Shown here: positions 9,930 to 17,961 of the stretch, one piece after another
Layout of the letters: every line of letters begins with the position of its first letter
Position numbering within the stretch: the first letter of the stretch is position 1
Origin: Teredinibacter turnerae T7901
GTDB taxonomy: Bacteria; Pseudomonadota; Gammaproteobacteria; Pseudomonadales; Cellvibrionaceae
Direction of reading: 5' to 3'
DNA: 64,000 bases
NCBI RefSeq assembly: GCF_000023025.1
Contig: NC_012997.1
Location: 3,221,125 to 3,285,124 of the forward strand
Position numbers and translations under genes: made by a program
Notes under the pieces: generated by a model
The model's input: the letters and a program-made list of their open reading frames with translations, nothing else
Database searches by the model: none
What the model was told of the DNA's origin: nothing

Positions 9930-10350
9930 CGCCAACCCGTAGAAAAGCAATCAACACTCTCTGTATAACGCACCGTGCCATAGCCACCCCCCAAATTATT
10001 TTCATCAAAAAAATACTAAGCCATTTTTATGGACGAAAAAATATCGGGAGAAAAAAACGAAAAATAATGATGATTTACAGGCCAACTTTACAACGAATTA
10101 CGCCAAAACAGTACCAACAGTAGATGCGGCACTAATGAAAATGAGCCCGCCATCAACTAAGCGCTCACTTACCGGGCCAGCCAAAGGGTGTTTTATGGAA
10201 CGCAATATTTCAACACAAGCACAGCTACTACATCCTCTTCTGGCGCCTTTCCTTTCATCACGCGAAAATTGAACGAATTATTAGTAACTTACCCGACAGT
10301 TTTTTTGATTAATCAAAAAAGTATATTGAACAGCGATGGACCGCTAAAAC
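9930..10350. other. Gene-free AT-rich region with a 20-nt palindrome
   Basis: No convincing gene is seen in these 421 bp. The stretch holds the perfect palindrome at 10311-10330, near the stop of the coiled-coil protein gene, and presumably the promoter of the sigma factor gene near its right side as read on the minus strand. Confidence 0.6.
10311..10330. terminator. Perfect 20-nt AT-rich palindrome (candidate terminator or operator)
   Basis: TTTTTTGATT is followed at once by its reverse complement AATCAAAAAA. It lies 20 nt past the stop of the gene at 10351-10938. A stem of A/T pairs with T runs could end transcription in both directions, but the absence of a GC-rich core makes this weak. 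Confidence 0.4.
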
Positions 10351-10938
10351 TTAAAAGAGCTTGTAGTAGAAATTGCTATCCACCCGACCTTCATTTATAG
10401 CGTTGGTAACTTTAATGCGGATCTGCATTCGCTGCTCAGCATTGAGTACCGCCATTTTGCGTTTAAGCTCACCCGACGCTGCGGGAGGGGACGTATTGCC
10501 ATCCAAAACGCCATCGAGCATATAGTCGAGATCCTGGTACACCAGCGCTGAATCAGGCGACGCCTCAAGACTGTTTGCTTGATTGAGCAACGCTTCGCTA
10601 GCCTCCTGGCGAAAGCCAGTCACCGATGCTACGGTAGAGTTTAATGATGCTTCAAGTTTCGTGACGATCTGACGCAACCGACCAAGCTCATCGATCGTCG
10701 TTTTTTGCAATCCCTCGAGTGTCTCCACTCGCTCTACGAAAGCAATTTTTTCCTCCGTTTGAACGCGCGCATTACTCAGCATTCCCCGCTCACCAGCCGC
10801 CATTTCCGTCGAGAGAATCGTCGGACTCACTTTGTTAGCAACTTCTGTTCGACTCCAATCCATCACCAGGGCGACATAAGCCCCCACGGACGCACCAAGG
10901 AAAAAGGCCGCAAATACTGCCCATCCAACACTTTTCAT
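10351..10938 (-). CDS. Membrane-anchored coiled-coil protein of unknown function
   Basis: 195 residues with a good ribosome site (GGGAGG 6 nt before ATG). One N-terminal transmembrane helix at about residues 5-26 (WAVFAAFFLGASVGAYVALV) probably anchors it in the inner membrane with the rest in the periplasm. Residues about 65-125 are predicted coiled coil (VERVETLEGLQKTTIDELG and onward). The C-terminal third has a helix rich in basic residues. I recognise no family. It follows the small secreted protein gene on the same strand by 73 nt and lies just upstream of the sigma factor, so it may belong to the same surface system. Confidence 0.75.
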   Translation of the reverse strand: MKSVGWAVFAAFFLGASVGAYVALVMDWSRTEVANKVSPTILSTEMAAGERGMLSNARVQTEEKIAFVERVETLEGLQKTTIDELGRLRQIVTKLEASLNSTVASVTGFRQEASEALLNQANSLEASPDSALVYQDLDYMLDGVLDGNTSPPAASGELKRKMAVLNAEQRMQIRIKVTNAINEGRVDSNFYYKLF

Positions 10939-10954
10939 TTTACGCCTCCCTGAC

Positions 10955-10977
10955 TCTGGAGCAGTTGATACTCCAGA
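10955..10977. other. Short hairpin between two minus-strand genes
   Basis: Arms TCTGGAG and CTCCAGA with a 9-nt loop lie between the small secreted protein gene and the coiled-coil protein gene. There is no T run, so it is more likely a stability or attenuation element than a full terminator. Confidence 0.4.
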
Positions 10978-11011
10978 ACCAAAATGTTACTGGCGTCAGC
11001 CTTAGTATTTT

Positions 11012-11425
11012 TTAGAAGACAAAAATACGCTTGGCGCCAAACTGCGATCCATTTTCAACAATAATTTTTTTACACAACGCGCCAAGCACCTCAAACCGGA
11101 TAAACGAACTGTCTGTCAGCCCGGCAATTGCAGTGAGCTGGCCCTCGTCAGAGGTAATGCAGTTCACCTCTTCGTTGGTATCGGATAGCTTCGCTGCGCA
11201 TCGGCCAATTGTGCCATCAACAACATCCGCTTCGATTTCACAACCAATAAAAGCGTTGGACAAATCATTGGCAACATTTGACGTAATTCCCTGTGCGTAT
11301 CCAATACCTGCAACATACTCACCACTAACTTCCGTATCAAGCTCAATGGCAAGATCCAACCCCCAAACACTTTGCGACATCAACGCGATCGCAGCCACTC
11401 CGGCGATAGTCATTTTTTCGATCAT
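11012..11425 (-). CDS. Small secreted protein with four cysteines, unknown function
   Basis: The start at 11425 (MIEKMTIAG) has AGAGG 9 nt upstream; an upstream in-frame start at 11569 would add a hydrophobic stretch without a ribosome site and is less likely. The 137-residue product begins with a signal peptide (cleavage near VWG-LDL, residue 23). The mature part of about 114 residues has four cysteines spaced as FIGCEIEA, GRCAAKL, VNCITSD and ALCKKI, which could form two disulfides. This pattern resembles small secreted proteins of unknown function I remember from other proteobacteria, but I cannot name the family. It is divergent from the beta-helix gene at 11889. Confidence 0.75.
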   Translation of the reverse strand: MIEKMTIAGVAAIALMSQSVWGLDLAIELDTEVSGEYVAGIGYAQGITSNVANDLSNAFIGCEIEADVVDGTIGRCAAKLSDTNEEVNCITSDEGQLTAIAGLTDSSFIRFEVLGALCKKIIVENGSQFGAKRIFVF

Positions 11426-11888
11426 CGTGAAAACCTCTTGGTTAAGTTTAAAAAACACTCCTTCGTTTAGCCGGATCAACGGAGATCCGACAAACAAAAT
11501 ATATTTTACGCCAGTGACATATTTATGATAAAAATAAGTCAAAAAACAACAATAACCACAAAACAGCAAGTATTTTTTTATTAGAAAACGACGATCAAAA
11601 AATATTTTTTTTGGTGGGCAAAAAGTTATTTTTAGTTCATAAAAATACGTTTACCCATACCGACCATGAACTAATTTATTTTTTTTACCAGACAACTCTA
11701 CATTGATTTTATTCGATTTTAAGCAACCATTCACAACAACTTCCACAAAGACAATCTCGTAAATTTTTATTCGAAAATAGTTCACAATTTTTATTTATCT
11801 TTGCAATTGAGCAACAAGCTCAACGGGTTTTTGTTTACCGCGATGTAAAACGTTTAATACACACTTACCCTAAACAAAGGTGATAGCC
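11426..11888. promoter_or_regulatory. Divergent AT-rich promoter region
   Basis: These 463 bp separate two divergently read secreted-protein genes and are very AT-rich with A and T runs. A dyad CGGATC/GATCCG lies at 11472-11489. Promoters for both genes are expected here, but I cannot place them precisely. Confidence 0.5.
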
Positions 11889-13091
11889 ATGAATACGATA
11901 AATAAACTTTCAGCGTTATTAGCGCTCGTGTCTCTAAGCGGTTACGTGTCAGCCCAAACCTCTCCACTCTGTGGAGACATTGGTGAAATTTCTCCTGAAA
12001 TCATTGAGGTGAACGGCCAATACCCTATCGTGTGCGAACTGAACACTAATACACCGATTGCAGACGGCGACACTTTGCGCGCTGCCTATTATGGCATCGA
12101 CGTTGTTTGGACCATCCGAGGCATCGTAAAAGTCGGCAATGGCGACCAAGCGTTATCTGCGGGTCAGACACCGACAACGGTCGCTTTATATGTTGAAAAA
12201 GGAGTCCAGTTCCGCTCTTTGGACGCATCAGCCTTAGTTGTTACACGTGGTTCAGAGATTCACATTGAAGGTACGGCCGCTGAGCCTGTTGTTATGGCTT
12301 CTAAAGACAATAACTTCACTGGTATCGGCGAGTGGGGAGGCCTGGTTCTGCAAGGCTACGGAATTGTCAACGACTGCGGTACCACAGGCAGTGTTTGTAA
12401 CGTCGAAGCAGAAGGCGTCTCCACCGCTGGCAATATCAGCTATTTTGGCGGATTCGATAATAACGATTCTTCTGGTTCTATCACTTATCTGGAAATTTAC
12501 GAGTCTGGTTTTGATGTTGCAGGCTCTCTGGACGCGGAACGTTCTGGCAACGAAATTAATGCGTTAACGCTTGTTGGTGTGGGCGCTAACACCATTTTGG
12601 AAAATATTACGATAAAAAATGGTCTGGATGACGGCATCGAGTTTTTCGGTGGTGCAGCCGAAGTTGATACTATCAGTATCTATTGCATCTCCGATGACTC
12701 GATCGACTACGATCTGGGTTGGAGCGGTTCAATCGATAACGCCTACGTTGAGCAATGCGATAACGTTGGCTTCGATGGATCCGGCACTGCAATTGTCCTT
12801 GCGGATCATGTAGTTGAAGCATCCGGTAATCCCAATGATTTTGATGCACTTCCGTTTTCAGAGCCCACGATAACAAACTTCAGCTTCGTCTCTACCGGGA
12901 CAGATGAGGCGCTCAAGTTTAAAGAAGGTGCAGCAGGTCATATTTCAGTCACCAGCGCAACCATTAACGTTGATCAACTGGGCGGAAATAAAGGCTGCCT
13001 GGAGATCATCGATCTGGAAACTCAGGATCGTATCAGCAGTGGCCACCTCACTGTCAATGCACCAACAGCCCCCAACTGCGTTATCCCGTAA
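11889..13091 (+). CDS. Secreted beta-helix-like protein related to the giant lipoprotein
   Basis: The ATG at 11889 has AAAGG 8 nt upstream, which favours it over a GTG at 11880. It encodes 400 residues: a signal peptide of about 23 residues (cleaved after VSA), then a regular beta-rich body. Motifs include HIEGTAAEPVV, GEWGGLVLQG, FGGFDNNDSSG, NITIKNGLDDGIEFFGGAAEV and SIDYDLGWSG. The pattern of short strands with GxDDGxExFGG turns is typical of parallel beta-helix proteins common in Bacteroidetes and some marine gammaproteobacteria. Two motifs are shared with the giant lipoprotein at 1-4790, so the proteins are related. There is no lipobox, so this one is probably released or periplasmic. 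Ligand and role are unknown. Confidence 0.8.
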   Translation: MNTINKLSALLALVSLSGYVSAQTSPLCGDIGEISPEIIEVNGQYPIVCELNTNTPIADGDTLRAAYYGIDVVWTIRGIVKVGNGDQALSAGQTPTTVALYVEKGVQFRSLDASALVVTRGSEIHIEGTAAEPVVMASKDNNFTGIGEWGGLVLQGYGIVNDCGTTGSVCNVEAEGVSTAGNISYFGGFDNNDSSGSITYLEIYESGFDVAGSLDAERSGNEINALTLVGVGANTILENITIKNGLDDGIEFFGGAAEVDTISIYCISDDSIDYDLGWSGSIDNAYVEQCDNVGFDGSGTAIVLADHVVEASGNPNDFDALPFSEPTITNFSFVSTGTDEALKFKEGAAGHISVTSATINVDQLGGNKGCLEIIDLETQDRISSGHLTVNAPTAPNCVIP

Positions 13092-13133
13092 GTAAACGAT
13101 TCCCTTTGCTTCATTTCTGATTAGGCCCTGCGA

Positions 13134-13159
13134 TCCCCCGGGGTAAATTTACCGGGGGA
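13134..13159 (+). terminator. GC-rich hairpin after the beta-helix protein gene
   Basis: A perfect 8-bp stem (TCCCCCGG/CCGGGGGA) with a 10-nt loop lies 43 nt past the stop at 13091. There is no T run, so it may be a partial terminator or RNA-end stabiliser before the next gene. Confidence 0.55.
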
Positions 13160-13181
13160 CGCCGACAACGGGGAGCCCGCC

Positions 13182-14099
13182 ATGCGAATTGTCAAAAAAT
13201 GCACTATGGCATTATTTCTCATTGTTTTTTTCTGCTTAAGCGCAGCTGCATCCAATGAGACAACAACACTCAGGGCATTCTCCGCAGGCGATCGGGGCAC
13301 AATAGATACATACCACGACTTTGTCCCCTGCAGTATATCCAGCCCATCAAAATTCCGCGATGAAGATCGTTTCTCTTATAAGTCTCACGCTAACAGGAGC
13401 GGCATTGTCGCAGAGATTACACACAGCAAAAAGCCGAGGCCCCATGCCAATACACGCACGGAAATCCAACTGTATAAATCGGCTAATTTACTGTTCGCTT
13501 CGACAGGCGCCTTTCGTACGTATGCAAACCGGGAACAAATTGCTCAGCGCGCTATCGAGTTCAATAATCGTCGCGGAGAACTGGTCAAATCCCAGATGAA
13601 AATGCCTATATCACAACGAAAAGTCTTGCTGCAAGAATTTGAAGCATCTCTGGAGAGAACCAACCACGCAATTTTGGAAAATGTGGATACCTATTTAGAC
13701 GCGACATTTCGCCCTATGTTCGCATTAGCCGGGTTAACGCTTGCGAATGAAGGGGAAATATCCGCTATGTTTTTTCGCGATTTTATCGAAACACCAGAAT
13801 ACTGGGTATTTTCGTATGTAAAGTCAGCGAATTCCGTAAAGATTTCCGGTCACTTCAATCGACCTGGCGAGCGGCGCTGTCAACATTTTGACATTGATGA
13901 AATCCGAAAATCCGGAAGCGACAACCCGTGCTTGGCTAGCACGGATCTGGTAGCTCAATATAATTACAACAACCTTGGCGTTATTGAGTTCTATACGATC
14001 GAGAAAAATAAACGATCCGCGGGTGACCACACCGTTGCGCAATGCTGGTCCTATAGTCGACAATCGCTTTCTTCAACACGAGAATTCAGCGCACTTTGA
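13182..14099 (+). CDS. Secreted protein of unknown function
   Basis: 305 residues starting at an ATG with GGGAG about 7 nt upstream. Residues 1-23 are a signal peptide (LFLIVFFCLSAAAS). The body is polar, with a helical, charged middle (about 125-175; FNNRRGELVKSQMK) and four cysteines in the mature protein (near PCSISS, RRCQHF, NPCLAS and AQCWSY) that could form disulfides. I recognise no domain. It follows the beta-helix gene by 90 nt on the same strand and may be co-expressed with it through the intervening hairpin. Confidence 0.7.
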   Translation: MRIVKKCTMALFLIVFFCLSAAASNETTTLRAFSAGDRGTIDTYHDFVPCSISSPSKFRDEDRFSYKSHANRSGIVAEITHSKKPRPHANTRTEIQLYKSANLLFASTGAFRTYANREQIAQRAIEFNNRRGELVKSQMKMPISQRKVLLQEFEASLERTNHAILENVDTYLDATFRPMFALAGLTLANEGEISAMFFRDFIETPEYWVFSYVKSANSVKISGHFNRPGERRCQHFDIDEIRKSGSDNPCLASTDLVAQYNYNNLGVIEFYTIEKNKRSAGDHTVAQCWSYSRQSLSSTREFSAL

Positions 14100-14347
14100 T
14101 CAATTAATTTCAAACCATCGAAATGCCTGCCAACGTCTTCAAAGACTAAAATCACAACGCCTATAACCAAAAGCTCACGCTCTAAAAAACTGCGGTTTAG
14201 ATATTTTCCCCAAAAAACCACGGTCGTGACGGGACTTTGTGCAGAACAATTTCATACTAAGCAAAAAATGTAACTCCAACACCCTATTGATGTCGCGCGC
14301 ATCTGGATAGAAGTTGTATTGACCTACGCAGTTTCGCGTGGAAGTCG

Positions 14348-14400
14348 GCTTCTGGCTTTTCCCGCAACAGTAGAGATCCCGAGCGCGCTCGGCCAGAAGC
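14348..14400. other. Nested inverted repeat (large stem-loop)
   Basis: Outer 9-base arms GCTTCTGGC and GCCAGAAGC enclose a perfect 14-base palindrome CCGAGCGCGCTCGG (14379-14392) placed against the right arm. It could be a structured RNA, a protein-binding dyad or the scar of a mobile element. No T run follows. Confidence 0.45.
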
Positions 14401-14762
14401 AAAAACAACCTGCTAGCGTCGCCAACGTGCTGCTTTGATCAGCGGAACTTAATTGTATTAGCTGGACATACAGCTGCGCATTGGGGGGGTAGTCTTCGCG
14501 TGCTGGACACGCCTACCCGACGCGTTCTGACCCAGACCCATATTAGGTTATGGCCAAAGTGACAATTACCTAAACTCAATATCAAAAATCAATAGTTTGC
14601 GTCAAAAAGTAACAACCTCGACCCACACAAAATCAAGTGGCCCGCTTTTTAATACCTTTAACTAAGAATATTGAAATTATGGCTACACAAATTCAGCATT
14701 TAGCCTCATAACAATTCTTGGCCGGCTTAGTTAAACTCACTCATAGCGCAATAGAGGAACTT

Positions 14763-14792
14763 TTATTGAGCAACATATTTAACGCTCAATAA
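14763..14792. other. Inverted repeat TTATTGAGC/GCTCAATAA
   Basis: Perfect 9-base arms with a 12-nt spacer lie in the region before the GH9 gene, followed 15 nt later by a small GC hairpin (14808-14821). It may be a regulator site for the hydrolase cluster; only the symmetry supports this. Confidence 0.35.
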
Positions 14793-15121
14793 GAGTTGTT
14801 GCGCTCTCGCCCTTTCGGGCGTTGAATTAGAGTTAACAAGGCACTAGGCAACATAAAAATAAAAAACGTCGACATTTGATCTGTTTCAAAAAGTGAAAAA
14901 AAACAATAACTCGTTTTAAGAACTGATCAAGTTAAACAGGTGAAAACCCAAACTGACGGAACCTCTAGCTCACTCGCAGATTGGCTGTAACGTGGTTGCG
15001 CAATAGTGGCTGCGCGATAAAAGTATTGGCTGTTCGATTCCTTCGTTCTCGCTAATACGTCAACCACACCCAGCGCAATTGCGCGAGTAACTCCAGGCTC
15101 CCATCCTCCGTGGAGAAACTC

Positions 15122-17749
15122 ATGTTGAAAAAACTGGCTTTAGCAGCCGGGATCGCAGCAGCAACACTGGCTGCATCCGGTTCCCATGGGCAGACGTTCG
15201 CGTACGGCGAAGCTCTGCAAAAATCCATCTATTTTTATGAGGCTCAACAGGCCGGCCCACTCCCGGAATGGAACCGCGTTGCCTGGCGTGGCGACTCAGT
15301 TCCTGATGACGGTGCCGACGTCGGACTGGATTTACGCGGTGGCTGGTTCGATGCGGGCGACCACGTTAAGTTTGGCTTTCCAATGGCCGCGTCAGCGACA
15401 CTCGTCGCCTGGGGAGGCGTCGATTACAAAGACGCGTACGAACAGTCGGGGCAAATGGAACATCTGCGCAACAACCTGCGCTTCGTCAATGACTACTTTA
15501 TCAGCGCGCACCCCGCTCCGAACGTGCTTTACGGGCAGGTTGGCGATGGCAGTGCAGACCATACCTTCTGGGGTCCCGCTGAGGTTCTGCACCACAAGAT
15601 CCCCGGCTCGCGCATTTCTATGAAGATTGACGAAAGCTGCCCGGGTACCGATCTGGCCGCAGAGACCGCAGCAGCGATGGCCGCGTCTGCGATGGTTTTT
15701 CAGGGTGAGGACGATGCTTACGCAGCAACCCTGATCACTCACGCCAAACAGCTGTGGCAATTTGCTGATTCAACCAAAGGCACAACCGGTACAGATACAG
15801 CCTATTCCAATTGCATAACAGGTGCACAGGGCTTTTATACGTCGACGTATGGCGTTTACTACGATGAACTTGCCTGGGGTGCTCTCTGGTTATGGCGCGC
15901 AACTGGAGAAGACTTCTACCTGGAACAAGCCAAGCATTACTACGGTTTGATGGGCTTTGAAAACCAGACGACAACTCCGGTATATACCTGGTCGCTTGGC
16001 TGGAACGATAAAGCGTATGCCGTTTATGTACTTATGGCCGCACTTGTAGGTGACGAGGTTTACCACGCAGATGCACAGCGCTACCTGGATCACTGGAGCG
16101 TCGGCGAGGGTAACCGCACACCCAATGGGCTGATTCTGGTCGACTCCTGGGGGGTAAACCGCTATGCGGCCAACGCGGGTTATCTCGCACTCTTTTATGC
16201 AGATGCGATTGGCAGTGACCACCCCCTTTATGATCGTTACCACAATTTTGGTAAGAAGCAGATCGATCATATCCTGGGCGACAACCCTGACAACCAAAGC
16301 TACGTCGTCGGCTTTGGCGATAATTTCCCAATCAATGTTCACCACCGTGGCTCCCACGGTTCCTGGTCCGACAGCATTTCCAACCCGGTTAATCAACGCC
16401 ATGTGCTATACGGCGCAGTTGCCGGTGGTCCGCAGGGCGATACAGGCTATGAAGAAGACCGCAATGACTATGTGCAGAATGAGGTCGCAACAGACTACAA
16501 CTCAGGCTTCACCAGTGCCGTCGCTGCACTTTATGATCACTATGGTGGCGCGCCCCTGGCGAACTTCCCGCCTCCCGAGCCAGAGTCGGTGGAGTATCTG
16601 GTGGGGGCCAAGATCAATTCCTCTGGCAACCGCTTCGTGGAAATGAAAGCCGTTATTCAAAACCACAGCACAACACCCGCCCAAGGTAAAGACGACCTTT
16701 ACATGCGCTATTTCTATGATCTGAGCGAAGTATTTGCCGCAGGCTACAGTTTGAATGATCTAACGGTGGCGTCCGGATACAACCAAGCCTCGGATGTGAC
16801 TGGCCTGCAACATTGGGATGGCAACGTCTACTATGTGGAAGCCCAGTTCTATGACGATGTGGTATTTCCCGGTGGTCAGTCCGCGCACCGACGGGAAGTA
16901 CAATTTCGCGTGTCCCTGCCAACCACATCCAATCTTGCCGAGTGGGACAACACGAACGACCCCTCGTTTGATCCAAGTTATTTAACGGTCGATAGTAGTC
17001 TGACTTACGGTATCGACGCGCCGAAAATTCCACTCTACGACGCCAACGGCCTGCTCTGGGGCGAGGAGCCACCCCGTGGCGGAACTTCCTCCAGCTCATC
17101 GTCGAGCAGTTCGTCCTCTAGCTCATCCAGCAGTTCATCGTCGAGCAGCTCCTCGAGCAGTTCGTCCTCGAGTAATTCGTCCTCTAGCTCGTCCAGCTCT
17201 TCGTCGAATTCTTCGTCGTCTAACAGCAGTTCCTCGTCCAGCTCAAGCTCATCGAGCAGTTCCAGTTCGTCGAGTTCGGGCGGCACCTGTGCGGACGTGA
17301 ACGTATACCCCAACTGGACCGCACGTGACTGGGCCGGTGGAGTACCGAACCACGCGGAAGCCGGTGATTTGATGGTTTACCAAGGTACTGTCTACCAAGC
17401 TAATTGGTACACCAACAGTGTGCCTGGCAGTGATGCATCCTGGACCAACCAAGGGTTATGTGCCGGCGGCGGATCCAGCTCCAGCAGCTCATCATCCAGC
17501 TCAAGCAGCTCTTCGTCCAGCAGCAGCTCAAGCTCGTCCAGTGGTGCGTCCGGTTCATCCTCCAGCTCGAGCAGTTCGTCCTCGTCAAGTTCGAGCAGCA
17601 GCTCTTCGAGTTCGTCTTCTGGTGGCGGCGCCATGTGTAACTGGTATGGCTGGCAAGTACCTATTTGTGAAGACACCCCATCTGGCTGGGGCAACGAAAA
17701 TGGCCAAACATGTGTCGGCCCCGATACTTGCCAAGAGGTCGTCAACTAG
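15122..17749 (+). CDS. GH9 endoglucanase with CBM3c, CBM5 and CBM10
   Basis: 875 residues from ATG 15122 (GGAG 6 nt upstream), secreted. After a signal peptide (1-24) comes a GH9 catalytic domain (about 25-480). It shows the family's aspartate motif WFDAGDHVKF near residue 78 and the catalytic glutamate in NEVATDYNSGF near 453. Residues about 488-620 are a CBM3c module (RYFYDLSEVFAAGYS, PGGQSAHRREVQFR). GH9 joined to CBM3c is the arrangement of processive endoglucanases that cut beta-1,4-glucan chains. A polyserine linker (about 655-719) leads to CBM5 (721-780; YPNWTARDW), another linker, and a C-terminal CBM10 (837-875; CNWYGW, GWGNENGQTC). The last two bind crystalline cellulose. It begins the hydrolase cluster and has its own terminator. 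Confidence 0.95.
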   Translation: MLKKLALAAGIAAATLAASGSHGQTFAYGEALQKSIYFYEAQQAGPLPEWNRVAWRGDSVPDDGADVGLDLRGGWFDAGDHVKFGFPMAASATLVAWGGVDYKDAYEQSGQMEHLRNNLRFVNDYFISAHPAPNVLYGQVGDGSADHTFWGPAEVLHHKIPGSRISMKIDESCPGTDLAAETAAAMAASAMVFQGEDDAYAATLITHAKQLWQFADSTKGTTGTDTAYSNCITGAQGFYTSTYGVYYDELAWGALWLWRATGEDFYLEQAKHYYGLMGFENQTTTPVYTWSLGWNDKAYAVYVLMAALVGDEVYHADAQRYLDHWSVGEGNRTPNGLILVDSWGVNRYAANAGYLALFYADAIGSDHPLYDRYHNFGKKQIDHILGDNPDNQSYVVGFGDNFPINVHHRGSHGSWSDSISNPVNQRHVLYGAVAGGPQGDTGYEEDRNDYVQNEVATDYNSGFTSAVAALYDHYGGAPLANFPPPEPESVEYLVGAKINSSGNRFVEMKAVIQNHSTTPAQGKDDLYMRYFYDLSEVFAAGYSLNDLTVASGYNQASDVTGLQHWDGNVYYVEAQFYDDVVFPGGQSAHRREVQFRVSLPTTSNLAEWDNTNDPSFDPSYLTVDSSLTYGIDAPKIPLYDANGLLWGEEPPRGGTSSSSSSSSSSSSSSSSSSSSSSSSSSSSSNSSSSSSSSSSNSSSSNSSSSSSSSSSSSSSSSSSGGTCADVNVYPNWTARDWAGGVPNHAEAGDLMVYQGTVYQANWYTNSVPGSDASWTNQGLCAGGGSSSSSSSSSSSSSSSSSSSSSSSGASGSSSSSSSSSSSSSSSSSSSSSSGGGAMCNWYGWQVPICEDTPSGWGNENGQTCVGPDTCQEVVN

Positions 17750-17829
17750 CAAACCACTAACTACAGGCGAAGATGATTCGCCTGCTACCCGCAACACAAG
17801 CAATTGCTGCGGGTAGCAAAGTCCAAACG

Positions 17830-17889
17830 GCCCATCTGAGCCGCCGCCAACTGAGCAATAAGTTGCGGCCCCGCCAATGGGCTTTTTTT
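17830..17889 (+). terminator. Rho-independent terminator after the GH9 gene
   Basis: Outer arms GCCCAT/ATGGGC enclose an inner stem (CCGC-AACT/AGTTGCGG with one bulge) and are followed by T7. It lies 81 nt after the GH9 stop, so the next gene should have its own promoter. Confidence 0.75.
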
Positions 17890-17961
17890 ATCACACCCAA
17901 TGTAACCGGTATCATTCTTTCTATTTGCTTACTTCTCGTGAACCGGTTGAAGGATAAACCC

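Larger units (their letters stand above)
14100..15121. other. Long gene-free region upstream of the GH9 gene
   Basis: About 1 kb with no gene I can support. It contains a large structured element (14348-14400), an inverted repeat with 9-base arms TTATTGAGC/GCTCAATAA (14763-14792), a small hairpin CGCCC-TTTC-GGGCG (14808-14821) and the palindrome GCGCAATTGCGC (15073-15084) close to the GH9 start. The GH9 promoter and regulator sites should lie in its last 300 bp. Confidence 0.6.

Noticed and set aside
14175-14408. 77-codon minus-strand frame before the GH9 gene
   Set aside because: It spans the stem-loop at 14348-14400, has no ribosome site and no recognisable domain.
17035-17745. Minus-strand frames rich in Glu, Asp and Leu opposite the GH9 linkers (similar ones opposite the other polyserine genes)
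   Set aside because: They are antisense readings of serine codons (AGC/TCG read backwards) and have no start context or family likeness.
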